Assembly: GCA_031257565.1 (NCBI GenBank)
Contig: JAIROL010000241.1
Coordinates: 1-34,874 of the forward strand
Length of the DNA stretch: 34,874 nt
Origin: Tannerella sp.
GTDB taxonomy: Bacteria > Bacteroidota > Bacteroidia > Bacteroidales > Tannerellaceae
Direction of reading: 5' to 3'
The translations under genes were made by a program, and so were the position numbers. Of this stretch, positions 8,801 through 15,837 are shown piece after piece (positions within the stretch are counted from its first letter, which is position 1; the number at the start of each line of letters is the position of its first letter). A model generated the notes under the pieces. It saw only the letters and a program-made list of their open reading frames with translations. It did not search any database and had not been told where the DNA came from.

Positions 8801-9607
8801 ACGGAAGAAGCGGAAAAAGAAGATATTCAACAACCAACCGAACCTGTCGGTACTCAAGAAAACGCCATTTCGGAAAAAACCGAAAAAGCGACGCCTGTAA
8901 TTGAACAACTCAAGGTGAAAGAAGAATTAAGCGATACTACTGCAATCGAATCGAAAAAGGAAAGAACGGTCAGAAAAAGGGCAAAAAAACAGAAAGAAAA
9001 AACATCCGGAAAAAAGACAGAACTTACTCCCGAAGAACAAAGAATCGTAGACGAACTTTCCGAATCTTTGGAAGAAGAGGAACGTCCTAAAGCAAAAGGA
9101 GATAATATCTTTAACAGACTCTTCAAACGCATCAAAGAAACAAATGAGTTTAAAAAGATTGAAGAAGGAATAAACATAGCGAAAGAATTGGCGGCAGAAG
9201 AAGAGTTGGCAACAGACAGCGCCCAAAAAGAAAAGCCGCTTGAGAGAGTCGACGGCGAACTTACTTTCGACCAACTCCAGGAAATACGTAAACACGAAGC
9301 TGAGGAAAAAACCTTACAGGATACGGAAAAAGCCCTATCCAAAGAAGAAGCTAAAAAGGCCGCTGAAGATCTGAAAAAACAACAGGCTAAAGAACGGGAA
9401 CAGCAACGCAAAGAAAAAGAAAAAGCAACAAAAGAACGCCTGAATCAGCAGGCTAAAAATCGTAAAGAAAAAGAAAAAGAACGCAAAGCGCTATTGAAAG
9501 AAAAAGATAAACAACGCAAAGCCGCTCAGAAAGAGAAAGATAAAGCGAGAAAGGCCGCACAAAAGGAGAAAGCTGCCCAAAACAAAGCTCCCCAAAAATC
9601 AAAATAG
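5855..9607 (+). CDS. porW: SprE/PorW-like TPR lipoprotein with a charged C-terminal tail (type IX secretion/gliding family)
   Basis: This 1250-residue lipoprotein (signal ending AFGSC, Cys25) starts with the hallmark SRFYHSLNSRYNVYFNG, typical of the SprE/PorW family needed for type IX secretion in Flavobacterium and Porphyromonas. TPR-like helices fill about residues 130-430 (WLLIAESHFYNGDYLTAAVTY, LGQLYMNNDQKELAYRAFGK). A low-complexity linker follows (about 430-570), then a second helical region (NIGMIYKDKLEDMNLSVETFEELDRRFP). A conserved C-terminal domain ends near residue 935. The last 300 residues are rich in Lys, Glu, Gln and Ala and finish with three 11-residue repeats. Seen: signal, TPRs, family hallmark. 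Inferred: a periplasmic adaptor associated with the T9SS. The symbol is by family resemblance. No promoter box with a full match was found in the 82-nt gap upstream, so it may be read with the metal permease. Confidence 0.85.
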   Translation: MSTEIKKWLYILGATVMIIVAFGSCGARKNTAPSRFYHSLNSRYNVYFNGKTSFDEALKSMHEGYKENYTEQIYMFPVSGIYKEEKSTAGGPFDRAIEKGNKAIKLHSIKEKPPRKAGWQRDPKQIKLQAQEEFNPFMKYCWLLIAESHFYNGDYLTAAVTYSYIARHFATNEELVAEARIGQARCYTEMEWFYETNNILRKLSETGIPPKSQKNYDRMYADYLIRSEQTEKAIPYLQSSIKSEKNRRQRSRMSYLLGQLYMNNDQKELAYRAFGKVASSNPPYEIEFASRIRQTEVFTGGNYEKVLKMLRRMSKSDKNKNFLDQVYYAMGNVYMTRQDTAKAIESYAEGIEKSAQNGMDKAICQIRLGDIYFTQKDYLKAQPCFSGALAGLQKEYKDYNRVARLSETLDELVIYDEAVHLQDSLQELARMPEQERLDVIDKIIAQIIEEEKKAEEEAQKEEYLANQASIGSDFNQRSNMTMPTTPTGAGGSSFYFYNPQVVAQGKTQFQNKWGKRTLEDNWRRRNKKVTLLQTEEEQEASEEIPAEMSEEMTALSDSLQAVQDTLASDPKSREYYLQQIPLTEDDIEASDIIIKDGLFNIGMIYKDKLEDMNLSVETFEELDRRFPENSYRLDYYYQIYLMALRYKDMALAEKYKNKLLSEFPETDYTIAISDPDYEYNIRMMDSVQDSLYEMTYESYLTEDTSAVRRNYLEFSEKYPLAKLMPKFMFLNALTCVLAGDAEGFGEALTKLTEKYPDADVTELANEMLKGLLRGRKLMQGSFSTMTWDLRFGSGEDGLAAYADSARMFSAEQETPHRMLLIYTTGSVDRNQLLYAIAAYNFANFRIKGFDLGFEEIGSLTIFTIRGFDNLSEIVDYYHLIYGENGYASAFDDVVTLFPLSDENYDILMRGKTLEEYMRFFVENYGEVAPDLVSRWRVRVNTDRKAIEDEQAEANPAISTEDTLSEEKKEVSPANQMIKQNKETEEAEKEDIQQPTEPVGTQENAISEKTEKATPVIEQLKVKEELSDTTAIESKKERTVRKRAKKQKEKTSGKKTELTPEEQRIVDELSESLEEEERPKAKGDNIFNRLFKRIKETNEFKKIEEGINIAKELAAEEELATDSAQKEKPLERVDGELTFDQLQEIRKHEAEEKTLQDTEKALSKEEAKKAAEDLKKQQAKEREQQRKEKEKATKERLNQQAKNRKEKEKERKALLKEKDKQRKAAQKEKDKARKAAQKEKAAQNKAPQKSK
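9497..9595 (+). repeat. Three tandem 11-residue (33-bp) repeats at the 3' end of the SprE/PorW-like gene
   Basis: Residues 1215-1247 are KEKDKQRKAAQ, KEKDKARKAAQ and KEKAAQNKAPQ. The eleven-residue period fits a hendecad coiled coil. The DNA copies have diverged at synonymous positions, so this is not a fresh duplication. Confidence 0.8.
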
Positions 9608-9643
9608 AATTAAAACAGGCTGATAATCAGCCTATTTTAATTC
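9607..9643. terminator. Shared bidirectional terminator spanning both stop codons
   Basis: The 17-nt arms (9607-9623 and 9627-9643) pair around a TAA loop: nine A/T-rich pairs, one C/A position on the plus strand that becomes a U-G wobble on the minus strand, then AGGCTGA with TCAGCCT. The A-tract and T-tract in the arms supply the U-run in both directions. It begins at the last base of the plus-strand stop and includes the minus-strand stop at 9632-9634. Confidence 0.85.
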
Positions 9644-11503
9644 TTGTCTTCGTACTTCATCAACCCCTTTAACAGCATAAAGATACGAAACAATATCCTG
9701 TAATTCCCGGGCTGAATGAACAGAAAAATTAATCGTACAATCAACAATTTCATCCATGGTAATTGTTGTCAGGCCCGATATGGACAGTTTCAGTCTTTCG
9801 GTAACACAATCAATCAGATCGCTGAGCAAATGATAACGGTCAACGGCTTTTACATGCACGCATACAGGATAAAGAATATCCATATCCTCTTCAAAGCCTA
9901 TCTCCACAATTGTGTCGCCCGCCTTGGATGCAAGAGAAATCGCTTCATAACAATTGCGTTTATGAATAATGATCTTCTTATCGCCCGACTGGAAACCTAT
10001 CAACTCGTCGCCCGGTAGCGGATGACAATGCGAACAACGTTGATAAGGAATCATTTTCATTTTACGTAACCGCAACTGCAATTGACGCTTTGCTTTATAA
10101 GTCAGAACATGATTCAACCAGTCAGGCTTCGGAGATATATTTTCATTAACGCCTATTTCTATACAATCGCCGCGTTGCAATACCGTTTTTACGGAACACA
10201 GTTTACCATTTATACGCGCATACTGAGCGCAATCGCCGATCGAACTGTGAATCTCATAAGCAAAATCCAACGCAGTAGCGCGTTGCGGCAATATAATACC
10301 ATGCCCTTTAGGGGTAAACACTCTGATATCGTCATTATAAAAATTAGACACCACATTCTCGATAAAACTACTTTCCTGAATATGAAACGAGACGTCCTTC
10401 AGCACAGATCTGAATTTATTAATCCAGTTGTCAATATTACCGTCAGTACGGTCGGCTACGCATCCAAGCCTGGAATTACGAACCATCCGCTCCGAAGAAA
10501 GATGTATTTCCTCCCATCTGCCCTGTTCATTCAGCAGTTTTATATGAAAACTCTGGTAACCGTTTTCTTTCGGACTATCAATATAGTTCGATATACTATT
10601 CGGTTTTTCTTTGAAAACATCCGTCAGTAATGAATAGATATGAAGGCATTTATTTTTTTCCGAAAGTGAAGTCTCATTCGGAAAGATAATCCGGATGGCA
10701 CGTTTGTTATCCAGATGTTTAAAGTCCATTCCGAACTTTTTCATCCGTAGCCACAAACTATAAGGGGCTCTGTATTCGACTTCCAGCTTTGCGGAAATAC
10801 CTTTTTTCAACAACAATTCACTAATCCTGTCCGTAAAAGATTTCAGTTGTTCACGATTATCCTCCTCTTCTTTTTTCAAAGCATTTTCTAATGCTATATA
10901 CTCCTGGGGGCATCTGTAGCGTAAACTAAGATTCTGCAACTCCGTCTTAATATGATACAATCCGAGCCTGTTTGCCAGAGGCGCGTAAAAATAATCTGTT
11001 TCTCCGGCAATTTTCATTTGTTTGTTGGCATGCATACTCTCTAACGTGCGCATGTTATGAAGCCGGTCCGCCAGTTTAATGAGTATGGCGCGTATATCAT
11101 AATGGACCGAATCAAGCATCTGTTTGAAATTATCCAGTTGCTTGGACATCTCATAATGTTCCTTTTTTTCTTTTGTTACCACGCGTACCAGGAAAGCGAC
11201 GTCATCCCCAAACCGCTTCCTGACATCTTCAACGGTATAAGAAGTATCTTCCACCACATCGTGTAGAAACGCTGCAATAATCGAATTTGCTCCCAATTGT
11301 AATTCTTCGCCGATAATACGAGCCACGGCTATAGGATGAATAATATAAGGGCCGCCGGCATTTCGTTTCTGCGTCTTATGCGCTTCGCGTGCAAATCTGT
11401 AAGCAGTCCGAATACGCTTCATTTCTTCCGGCGTCATCCTGTTCTCTATTGCTTTGAAAAGGAAAGAGACCTGTTCCCTGATCTGTTTATTAAAAGTATC
11501 CAT
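9632..11503 (-). CDS. RelA/SpoT family (p)ppGpp enzyme, hydrolase domain intact, synthetase domain divergent
   Basis: RelA/SpoT enzymes make and break the alarmone (p)ppGpp in the cytoplasm. At 623 residues this is shorter than a standard long Rel (about 730-740). The N-terminal HD hydrolase is complete: GGPYIIHP (His56), HDVVEDT (His81, Asp82, Glu85, Asp86) and LADRLHNMRTL (Asp146). The synthetase region (about 235-355) keeps KENGYQSFH (Tyr316) and a Glu at 331/332, but the usual catalytic Asp of the YDLxAxR motif aligns with Asn266 (LDNKRAIR), the QIRT motif reads HLSS, and the EYGxAAHW segment is lost (LGCVAD). A TGS domain (about 391-452), a Cys/His segment (RCSHCHPLPGD) and an ACT-like domain (about 540-620) follow. 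Inferred: a dedicated hydrolase, with synthesis elsewhere. It is monocistronic and has candidate -7 boxes at 11533-11540 and 11556-11563. Confidence 0.88.
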   Translation of the reverse strand: MDTFNKQIREQVSFLFKAIENRMTPEEMKRIRTAYRFAREAHKTQKRNAGGPYIIHPIAVARIIGEELQLGANSIIAAFLHDVVEDTSYTVEDVRKRFGDDVAFLVRVVTKEKKEHYEMSKQLDNFKQMLDSVHYDIRAILIKLADRLHNMRTLESMHANKQMKIAGETDYFYAPLANRLGLYHIKTELQNLSLRYRCPQEYIALENALKKEEEDNREQLKSFTDRISELLLKKGISAKLEVEYRAPYSLWLRMKKFGMDFKHLDNKRAIRIIFPNETSLSEKNKCLHIYSLLTDVFKEKPNSISNYIDSPKENGYQSFHIKLLNEQGRWEEIHLSSERMVRNSRLGCVADRTDGNIDNWINKFRSVLKDVSFHIQESSFIENVVSNFYNDDIRVFTPKGHGIILPQRATALDFAYEIHSSIGDCAQYARINGKLCSVKTVLQRGDCIEIGVNENISPKPDWLNHVLTYKAKRQLQLRLRKMKMIPYQRCSHCHPLPGDELIGFQSGDKKIIIHKRNCYEAISLASKAGDTIVEIGFEEDMDILYPVCVHVKAVDRYHLLSDLIDCVTERLKLSISGLTTITMDEIVDCTINFSVHSARELQDIVSYLYAVKGVDEVRRQELK

Positions 11504-11532
11504 CGTATTCTTTTTTTTTCTGAAGAATACGT

Positions 11533-11540
11533 CAAATTTA
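11533..11540 (-). promoter_or_regulatory. Bacteroidota -7 box (TAAATTTG) for the RelA/SpoT gene
   Basis: The minus strand reads TAAATTTG 30 nt upstream of the ATG at 11503. A second full match, TAGTTTTG, lies at 11556-11563 and could be an alternative start. Confidence 0.5.
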
Positions 11541-11633
11541 GAATATCCTTTTCCGCAAAACTATCCTACATGTAGAGTATTTTTAAACGAACAATTTATT
11601 TTCTCCGGATTTGGATAACATTTTAGTTATTAA

Positions 11634-11641
11634 TAATTTTG
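11634..11641 (+). promoter_or_regulatory. Bacteroidota -7 box (TAATTTTG) immediately before the BASS transporter
   Basis: TAATTTTG ends only 8 nt before the ATG at 11650, which would put transcription start at or next to the start codon. It also rules against the upstream TTG at 11611 as the translation start. Confidence 0.5.
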
Positions 11642-11649
11642 CAGTCGTT

Positions 11650-12603
11650 ATGTATGAATCATTATTAGAATTAGACCCGATAAGAATCAATTTTTCCGAG
11701 TCGGGAAATATTGTGCTGAACATCGTTTTGGCGCTTATCATGTTTGGAGTGGCATTAGGAATGCGCATAGACCATTTTAAGACGCTTATACGGTCTCCCA
11801 AACCGATTATTATCGGTTTATTCCTTCAATTTATTTTCCTGCCTTTCATCACGTTCATTCTGGTTATTATCTTTAATAAAGTAATAACTCCGACTGCAGC
11901 CATGGGAATGATTCTGGTAGCAGCGTGTCCTGGGGGTAACATTTCGAATTTTATGACGTCCCTGTCTAAAGGAAATTCCGAATTATCCGTTACATTAACC
12001 GCTATTTCCACCATACTTGCCATATTTATGACGCCGTTTAATTTCAAGCTGTGGGGAGGATTATATGTGAACTTTATCAATAACATGGCCGGAAATATGC
12101 TGCAACCGCTGGAAATAGAATATTCGCAAATGTTTGAAACCGTTATTATTATCATTGGCATACCGATTATAGCAGGAATTTCGTTTTCAAGATATTTCCC
12201 GGTAATTTCCCTGAAGACAAAAAAAATATTACAATACATCTCCATTTTGTTTTTCATAACGCTGGTCATTATTATGTTTTCAAACAACTGGCAACTATTC
12301 GTAAAACATATAAAATATATTTTTATAATTGTATTTATCCATAATACCGTCGCATTCCTATCCGGCTACAGTATTGCAACATTACTGAAACAACCGGATC
12401 GCAATCGCAAAACATTCACAATTGAAACCGGAATACAGAACTCAGGTTTGGGGCTTGTTTTGCTACTAAATCCCAGTATATTTCCGGTAGAAATGGAAAT
12501 CGGAGGCCTGCTTTTCGTAACGGCCTGGTGGGGAATATGGCATATCATTTCCGGGCTAAGCATCTCCTTATATTGGTCTACTAAAAGAATTTCTACATCT
12601 TAA
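11650..12603 (+). CDS. BASS family (bile acid:sodium symporter-like) transporter
   Basis: This inner-membrane secondary transporter belongs to the bile acid:Na+ symporter superfamily, whose bacterial members carry organic anions with sodium. I chose the ATG at 11650 (MYESLLELDP), giving about 317 residues; a TTG at 11611 in the same frame lies upstream of the -7 box. About nine or ten hydrophobic helices are visible. Family motifs are ALIMFGVALGM in the first helix pair, AACPGGNISNFMTSLSKGN, which corresponds to the first crossover/Na+ region, and IETGIQNSGLGLVLLLNP, the second crossover region. The substrate cannot be inferred. The gene stands alone: divergent from the RelA/SpoT gene and convergent with the M16 protease. 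It overlaps no regulatory gene. Confidence 0.9.
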   Translation: MYESLLELDPIRINFSESGNIVLNIVLALIMFGVALGMRIDHFKTLIRSPKPIIIGLFLQFIFLPFITFILVIIFNKVITPTAAMGMILVAACPGGNISNFMTSLSKGNSELSVTLTAISTILAIFMTPFNFKLWGGLYVNFINNMAGNMLQPLEIEYSQMFETVIIIIGIPIIAGISFSRYFPVISLKTKKILQYISILFFITLVIIMFSNNWQLFVKHIKYIFIIVFIHNTVAFLSGYSIATLLKQPDRNRKTFTIETGIQNSGLGLVLLLNPSIFPVEMEIGGLLFVTAWWGIWHIISGLSISLYWSTKRISTS

Positions 12604-12713
12604 TGACAGAGAACTAAAAAAATAATATTTTGTTAAATAGGATTCCCTGAATAAATCAAACTCTCAAAATCCGTCAATAAGCAACTATTTTTTGAATATT
12701 ACGATCGTTTTTC

Positions 12714-15602
12714 TCAAGGTTTTGCCGTTTCGGACCCGGAAGCCGGATACATTACTACCTCAATCTCATTCCCCTGATTTAAAAATTCTTCCGTAAACAA
12801 TTTTATATCTTCTGCGGTTATACTATTCAAAACAGCATCATAACCGGTATGAGCGTCAAAATTACGGGAATAGTAAATATCGATCATATTCAACCAGTAA
12901 TTATTCTCCTGCATAATTTCATTACGCCCTTTTATGATACTCCCGCGACTTTTATCCAGATCTATCTGGCGAGGGCCTTCTTTCGCAATACGCTCCAACT
13001 CCGATTTTACGATACGGATCACATGATCCTGCTTTTGAGGATCCGTATCAAAATAAATCTGTATCGTTGTGCGACCTTCGGGAAAATCAAATAATTCGAC
13101 CATTGTATACACATCATATGATGCGCTTTCTGCTTCACGCACTTTTTCCATATATGCCAGATCTAATATTTGATTTAATAATTGCTTGATAATTAGATTT
13201 TTTATATTATACGGCATCTCGCCCATATAGGATAATCCGACGGTAGACGCCGGCGTTTCCAGCTCTCGTGAAAAATGACGCTTAATTTTTCCTTTATGGT
13301 AAGGCGTAATTTGTTTTTCATCTGCTTTTTCTTTACGATTAAGCGAAGGAAGCGTTGCCAGATATTGTTCCAGCAAGGGACGAATCGAATCTTTATCCAC
13401 ATTCCCGACAAACGTAAAAACAAAATCCGATGCGTCGGCATATCTTTCTTTGTACATTTCCATCATCCGATGATAATCTATTTTGTCAAAATCAGATGAT
13501 TTCAGCCGGCTGTTGCGCGGATTATGATCAAAAGTAAGTTCGCTTATCGAATCGCTAAATGCGACCTTCGGATCAAGGTATCTATTATCAAGTTGTATTT
13601 TTATACGTTCTTCAAAAGACGCGTAAGCCTCATCGTCAATACGTATGCCGGTAAACTGCAGATATACAAGTTCAAATAGAGTTTTCAGATCGGATGGCGA
13701 AGCTGAGCCGTTAAATATTTCGGCAGAGGATCCCAATCCGGTAGCGCAGGACACATTTTTTCCGGCCAGCGCTTTTCTCAGATTCGTAGCGCTGAACTCT
13801 CCCAACCCGCCAAGCATAATTGCATTATTAATCACTTTCAAATTCCAGATATCTTTATCATCTTTAAACAGAGTTGTTCCGCCCGGACTTGTCGCCGTCA
13901 TCAATATCTGATCTTTTTTATAATCCGTCTGCTTAACAACAACGCGTACGCCATTACTTAAAGTATAGAGCGTAACGCCAAATAAAGGATCTTCGCTTTC
14001 GCTCGCGATCTTTCCGGATACAGGTAATTCGGGAATAAGAATCTTACTGACCACTTCTTCTTCGTTCGCATGAACAACTTCCTTTGTTGCATTCAAATAC
14101 ATGGCTAATAATTCATCTTCCGCAGGATAGGTAACATCATCTTTATCAGGACCGGTAAGACTTATTACCAGATTGCGCATGTCGTCTTTTTCATCAAATA
14201 ATCCGCGTATATAGTGGTTTATACCTTCCAAAGGAAAACCGGGAATAATATGTTTCATAATTTCATACTCTACTTCTATTCCCGGAATAGCTTCTCCTTC
14301 TGTAAAATTACGGACATATTCCTCGGCATAAGAACTATTCCTATTTTTATCACGCTCATTATAAGCCGATTCATAACTTTTTAAAATATTATCTTTCGCG
14401 CGTTCGTACTCAGCTTCGGTAAAACCGAATTTTATCGCGCGTCGGGTTTCGGAAACCAGCGCATTCAAGGCTTGTTCAAGTTTTTCCGGATCAACTACTG
14501 CCACTGAATTCCACGCTCCTTTGGTATTTGAAACGAAATAATCTCCATCACTGGCATAAGCCGCAATAAACGGAGCATCCGGCTTCTGAAGAATCTCGGA
14601 AAAACGTTCGCCCATTACGATGGAGATCACAGCCTGAGTATATCCTGTTATAAAATCCGCAATTGTACCTTTCAGCATGTAGGGTATTTTATCATGCTTA
14701 TAATAAATATTTAACATCGTATTAGACATTTCTTTGTCTTTGGCGATGGAGACAAGAGGCCTGTTATTATCGGGAACGGAAAACATTTCCCTGGGCGCCG
14801 GATTAACAGGCGTTGGAATATCCGAAAACATCTTTCTTATTTTTATCTCAACCTTATCGACGTCTATATCCCCTACGATTACTATTGCTTGCAAATTCGG
14901 ACGATACCATTTTTCATAATAAGCTCTCAACTCATCTCCCTTAAAGTTATTTATGACGTCGATACTTCCTATAGGCAAGCGTTTTCCATATTTACTTCTC
15001 GGATACATTTTAGGCAACTGCTGTTCCCACAAACGCATTTGCGCCGTCCGGCTTGTACGCCATTCCTCGCGTATGACCCCGCGTTCTTTTTCTATAGCGT
15101 CATCTTCAAGCAAAAGAAACGACGACCAGTCATGAAGTATAAGCAAACAGGAATCTACTATTCCTTCCTGCGTTACAGGTACATTCATAAGCATATAAAC
15201 CGTTTCATCGAAACCGGTATATGCATTCAGGTTTTCTCCCATGCGCATCCCGATACTTTCGGTATATTCCTGAATTCCTTTTTTGGAAGGAAAATTTTTA
15301 GAACCGTTAAAAGCCATGTGTTCAAGAAAATGAGCCAATCCCCGTTGATTTTCTTCTTCCTGCATGGAACCTACATTTTGAACAATATAAAACTCTGCGC
15401 GCTCTTTCGGCATTTCATTATGGCGAATATAATAAGTTAATCCGTTCTCTAATTGGCCATAGCGAATTTTCGGATCCATTGCTAACTTTTCTACTGTTTT
15501 ATTCGGGGATTCTTCCTGCTCCTGAGAAAAAACAGGAATTGCAAAGTACGACAAGCATAAGATTATGCATATATTTTTCGTAGATAATATCCTTTTCATC
15601 AT
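12714..15602 (-). CDS. M16 family zinc metalloprotease (pitrilysin/insulinase type, two-module)
   Basis: This 962-residue secreted peptidase has a signal peptide (MMKRILSTKN, then a hydrophobic stretch ending PVFSQ). The inverted zinc motif HFLEH gives His91, Glu94 and His95, and the third ligand is a Glu in the EKERGVIREE segment (about 171-180). Conserved GENLNAYTGFDETVYM follows the zinc motif. The second half (from about residue 530) is the typical inactive M16 repeat with FVFTFVGNVD. Single-chain two-module architecture is usual for this family in Bacteroidota, and the location is probably periplasmic. The frame is open 38 codons further upstream, but that stretch contains the -7 box at 15639-15646, so the ATG at 15602 (or the adjacent one at 15599) is the start. 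No partner gene is in the same unit. Confidence 0.93.
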   Translation of the reverse strand: MMKRILSTKNICIILCLSYFAIPVFSQEQEESPNKTVEKLAMDPKIRYGQLENGLTYYIRHNEMPKERAEFYIVQNVGSMQEEENQRGLAHFLEHMAFNGSKNFPSKKGIQEYTESIGMRMGENLNAYTGFDETVYMLMNVPVTQEGIVDSCLLILHDWSSFLLLEDDAIEKERGVIREEWRTSRTAQMRLWEQQLPKMYPRSKYGKRLPIGSIDVINNFKGDELRAYYEKWYRPNLQAIVIVGDIDVDKVEIKIRKMFSDIPTPVNPAPREMFSVPDNNRPLVSIAKDKEMSNTMLNIYYKHDKIPYMLKGTIADFITGYTQAVISIVMGERFSEILQKPDAPFIAAYASDGDYFVSNTKGAWNSVAVVDPEKLEQALNALVSETRRAIKFGFTEAEYERAKDNILKSYESAYNERDKNRNSSYAEEYVRNFTEGEAIPGIEVEYEIMKHIIPGFPLEGINHYIRGLFDEKDDMRNLVISLTGPDKDDVTYPAEDELLAMYLNATKEVVHANEEEVVSKILIPELPVSGKIASESEDPLFGVTLYTLSNGVRVVVKQTDYKKDQILMTATSPGGTTLFKDDKDIWNLKVINNAIMLGGLGEFSATNLRKALAGKNVSCATGLGSSAEIFNGSASPSDLKTLFELVYLQFTGIRIDDEAYASFEERIKIQLDNRYLDPKVAFSDSISELTFDHNPRNSRLKSSDFDKIDYHRMMEMYKERYADASDFVFTFVGNVDKDSIRPLLEQYLATLPSLNRKEKADEKQITPYHKGKIKRHFSRELETPASTVGLSYMGEMPYNIKNLIIKQLLNQILDLAYMEKVREAESASYDVYTMVELFDFPEGRTTIQIYFDTDPQKQDHVIRIVKSELERIAKEGPRQIDLDKSRGSIIKGRNEIMQENNYWLNMIDIYYSRNFDAHTGYDAVLNSITAEDIKLFTEEFLNQGNEIEVVMYPASGSETAKP

Positions 15603-15638
15603 TTTATATTTTTTATTTAAAATGTCCGTTGTAAGCGA

Positions 15639-15646
15639 CAAATATA
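15639..15646 (-). promoter_or_regulatory. Bacteroidota -7 box (TATATTTG) for the M16 protease
   Basis: The minus strand reads TATATTTG 37 nt before the ATG at 15602, with a TTG (plus-strand CAA at 15668-15670) 21 nt further upstream as a -33 candidate. This position decides the start codon. Confidence 0.65.
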
Positions 15647-15711
15647 CATGATATTTTTCAAAATAAGCAATACGTCGTATCTTTTTATAAAAAAATCTCC
15701 CGAATAGAAAT

Positions 15712-15753
15712 GACAAAGAGGCTATCGCGATATTCCGGGATAACCTCTTTGTC
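15712..15753 (-). other. Long imperfect hairpin between divergent genes
   Basis: GACAAAGAGG (15712-15721) pairs with CCTCTTTGTC (15744-15753). The stem continues for five more positions (TATC with GATA), joined by a C/A mismatch on the plus strand that becomes a U-G wobble on the minus strand. The loop is about 12 nt. On the minus strand a T7 tract follows about 15 nt after the stem. Both neighbouring genes point away from it, so it terminates neither. Confidence 0.6.
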
Positions 15754-15795
15754 TAATATCAATTACTTTTCTGATGTTTTTTATCAAAAATCTCA

Positions 15796-15803
15796 TAACT
15801 TTG
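15796..15803 (+). promoter_or_regulatory. Bacteroidota -7 box (TAACTTTG) for dacB
   Basis: TAACTTTG matches TAnnTTTG and ends 34 nt before the ATG at 15838. No convincing -33 box was seen. Confidence 0.6.
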
Positions 15804-15837
15804 CAATCAATAAAACAGATCTGTACAGTCCTTATAT

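Noticed and set aside
8854-9411. 185-residue minus-strand ORF rich in Ser and Phe, and an overlapping 122-residue one at 8927-9295
   Set aside because: They are antisense to the Lys/Glu-rich tail of the SprE/PorW-like gene; the AAA/GAA codons there create long open reverse frames.
10082-10630. 182-residue plus-strand ORF within the RelA/SpoT gene
   Set aside because: Shadow of the well-supported minus-strand gene; no homologous motif, signal or promoter.
11611-11649. TTG start for the BASS transporter and other TTG starts at 4918, 17302, 18450 and 27773
   Set aside because: In each case a nearby ATG gives the family N-terminus, and several of the TTGs lie in or next to the promoter box or inside the previous gene.
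14889-15440. 183-residue plus-strand ORF
   Set aside because: It lies wholly inside the M16 protease coding region on the opposite strand and overlaps the zinc-motif region.
15603-15716. Extended N-terminus of the M16 protease (38 more codons)
   Set aside because: The extra residues precede a proper signal peptide and overlap the promoter box at 15639-15646.
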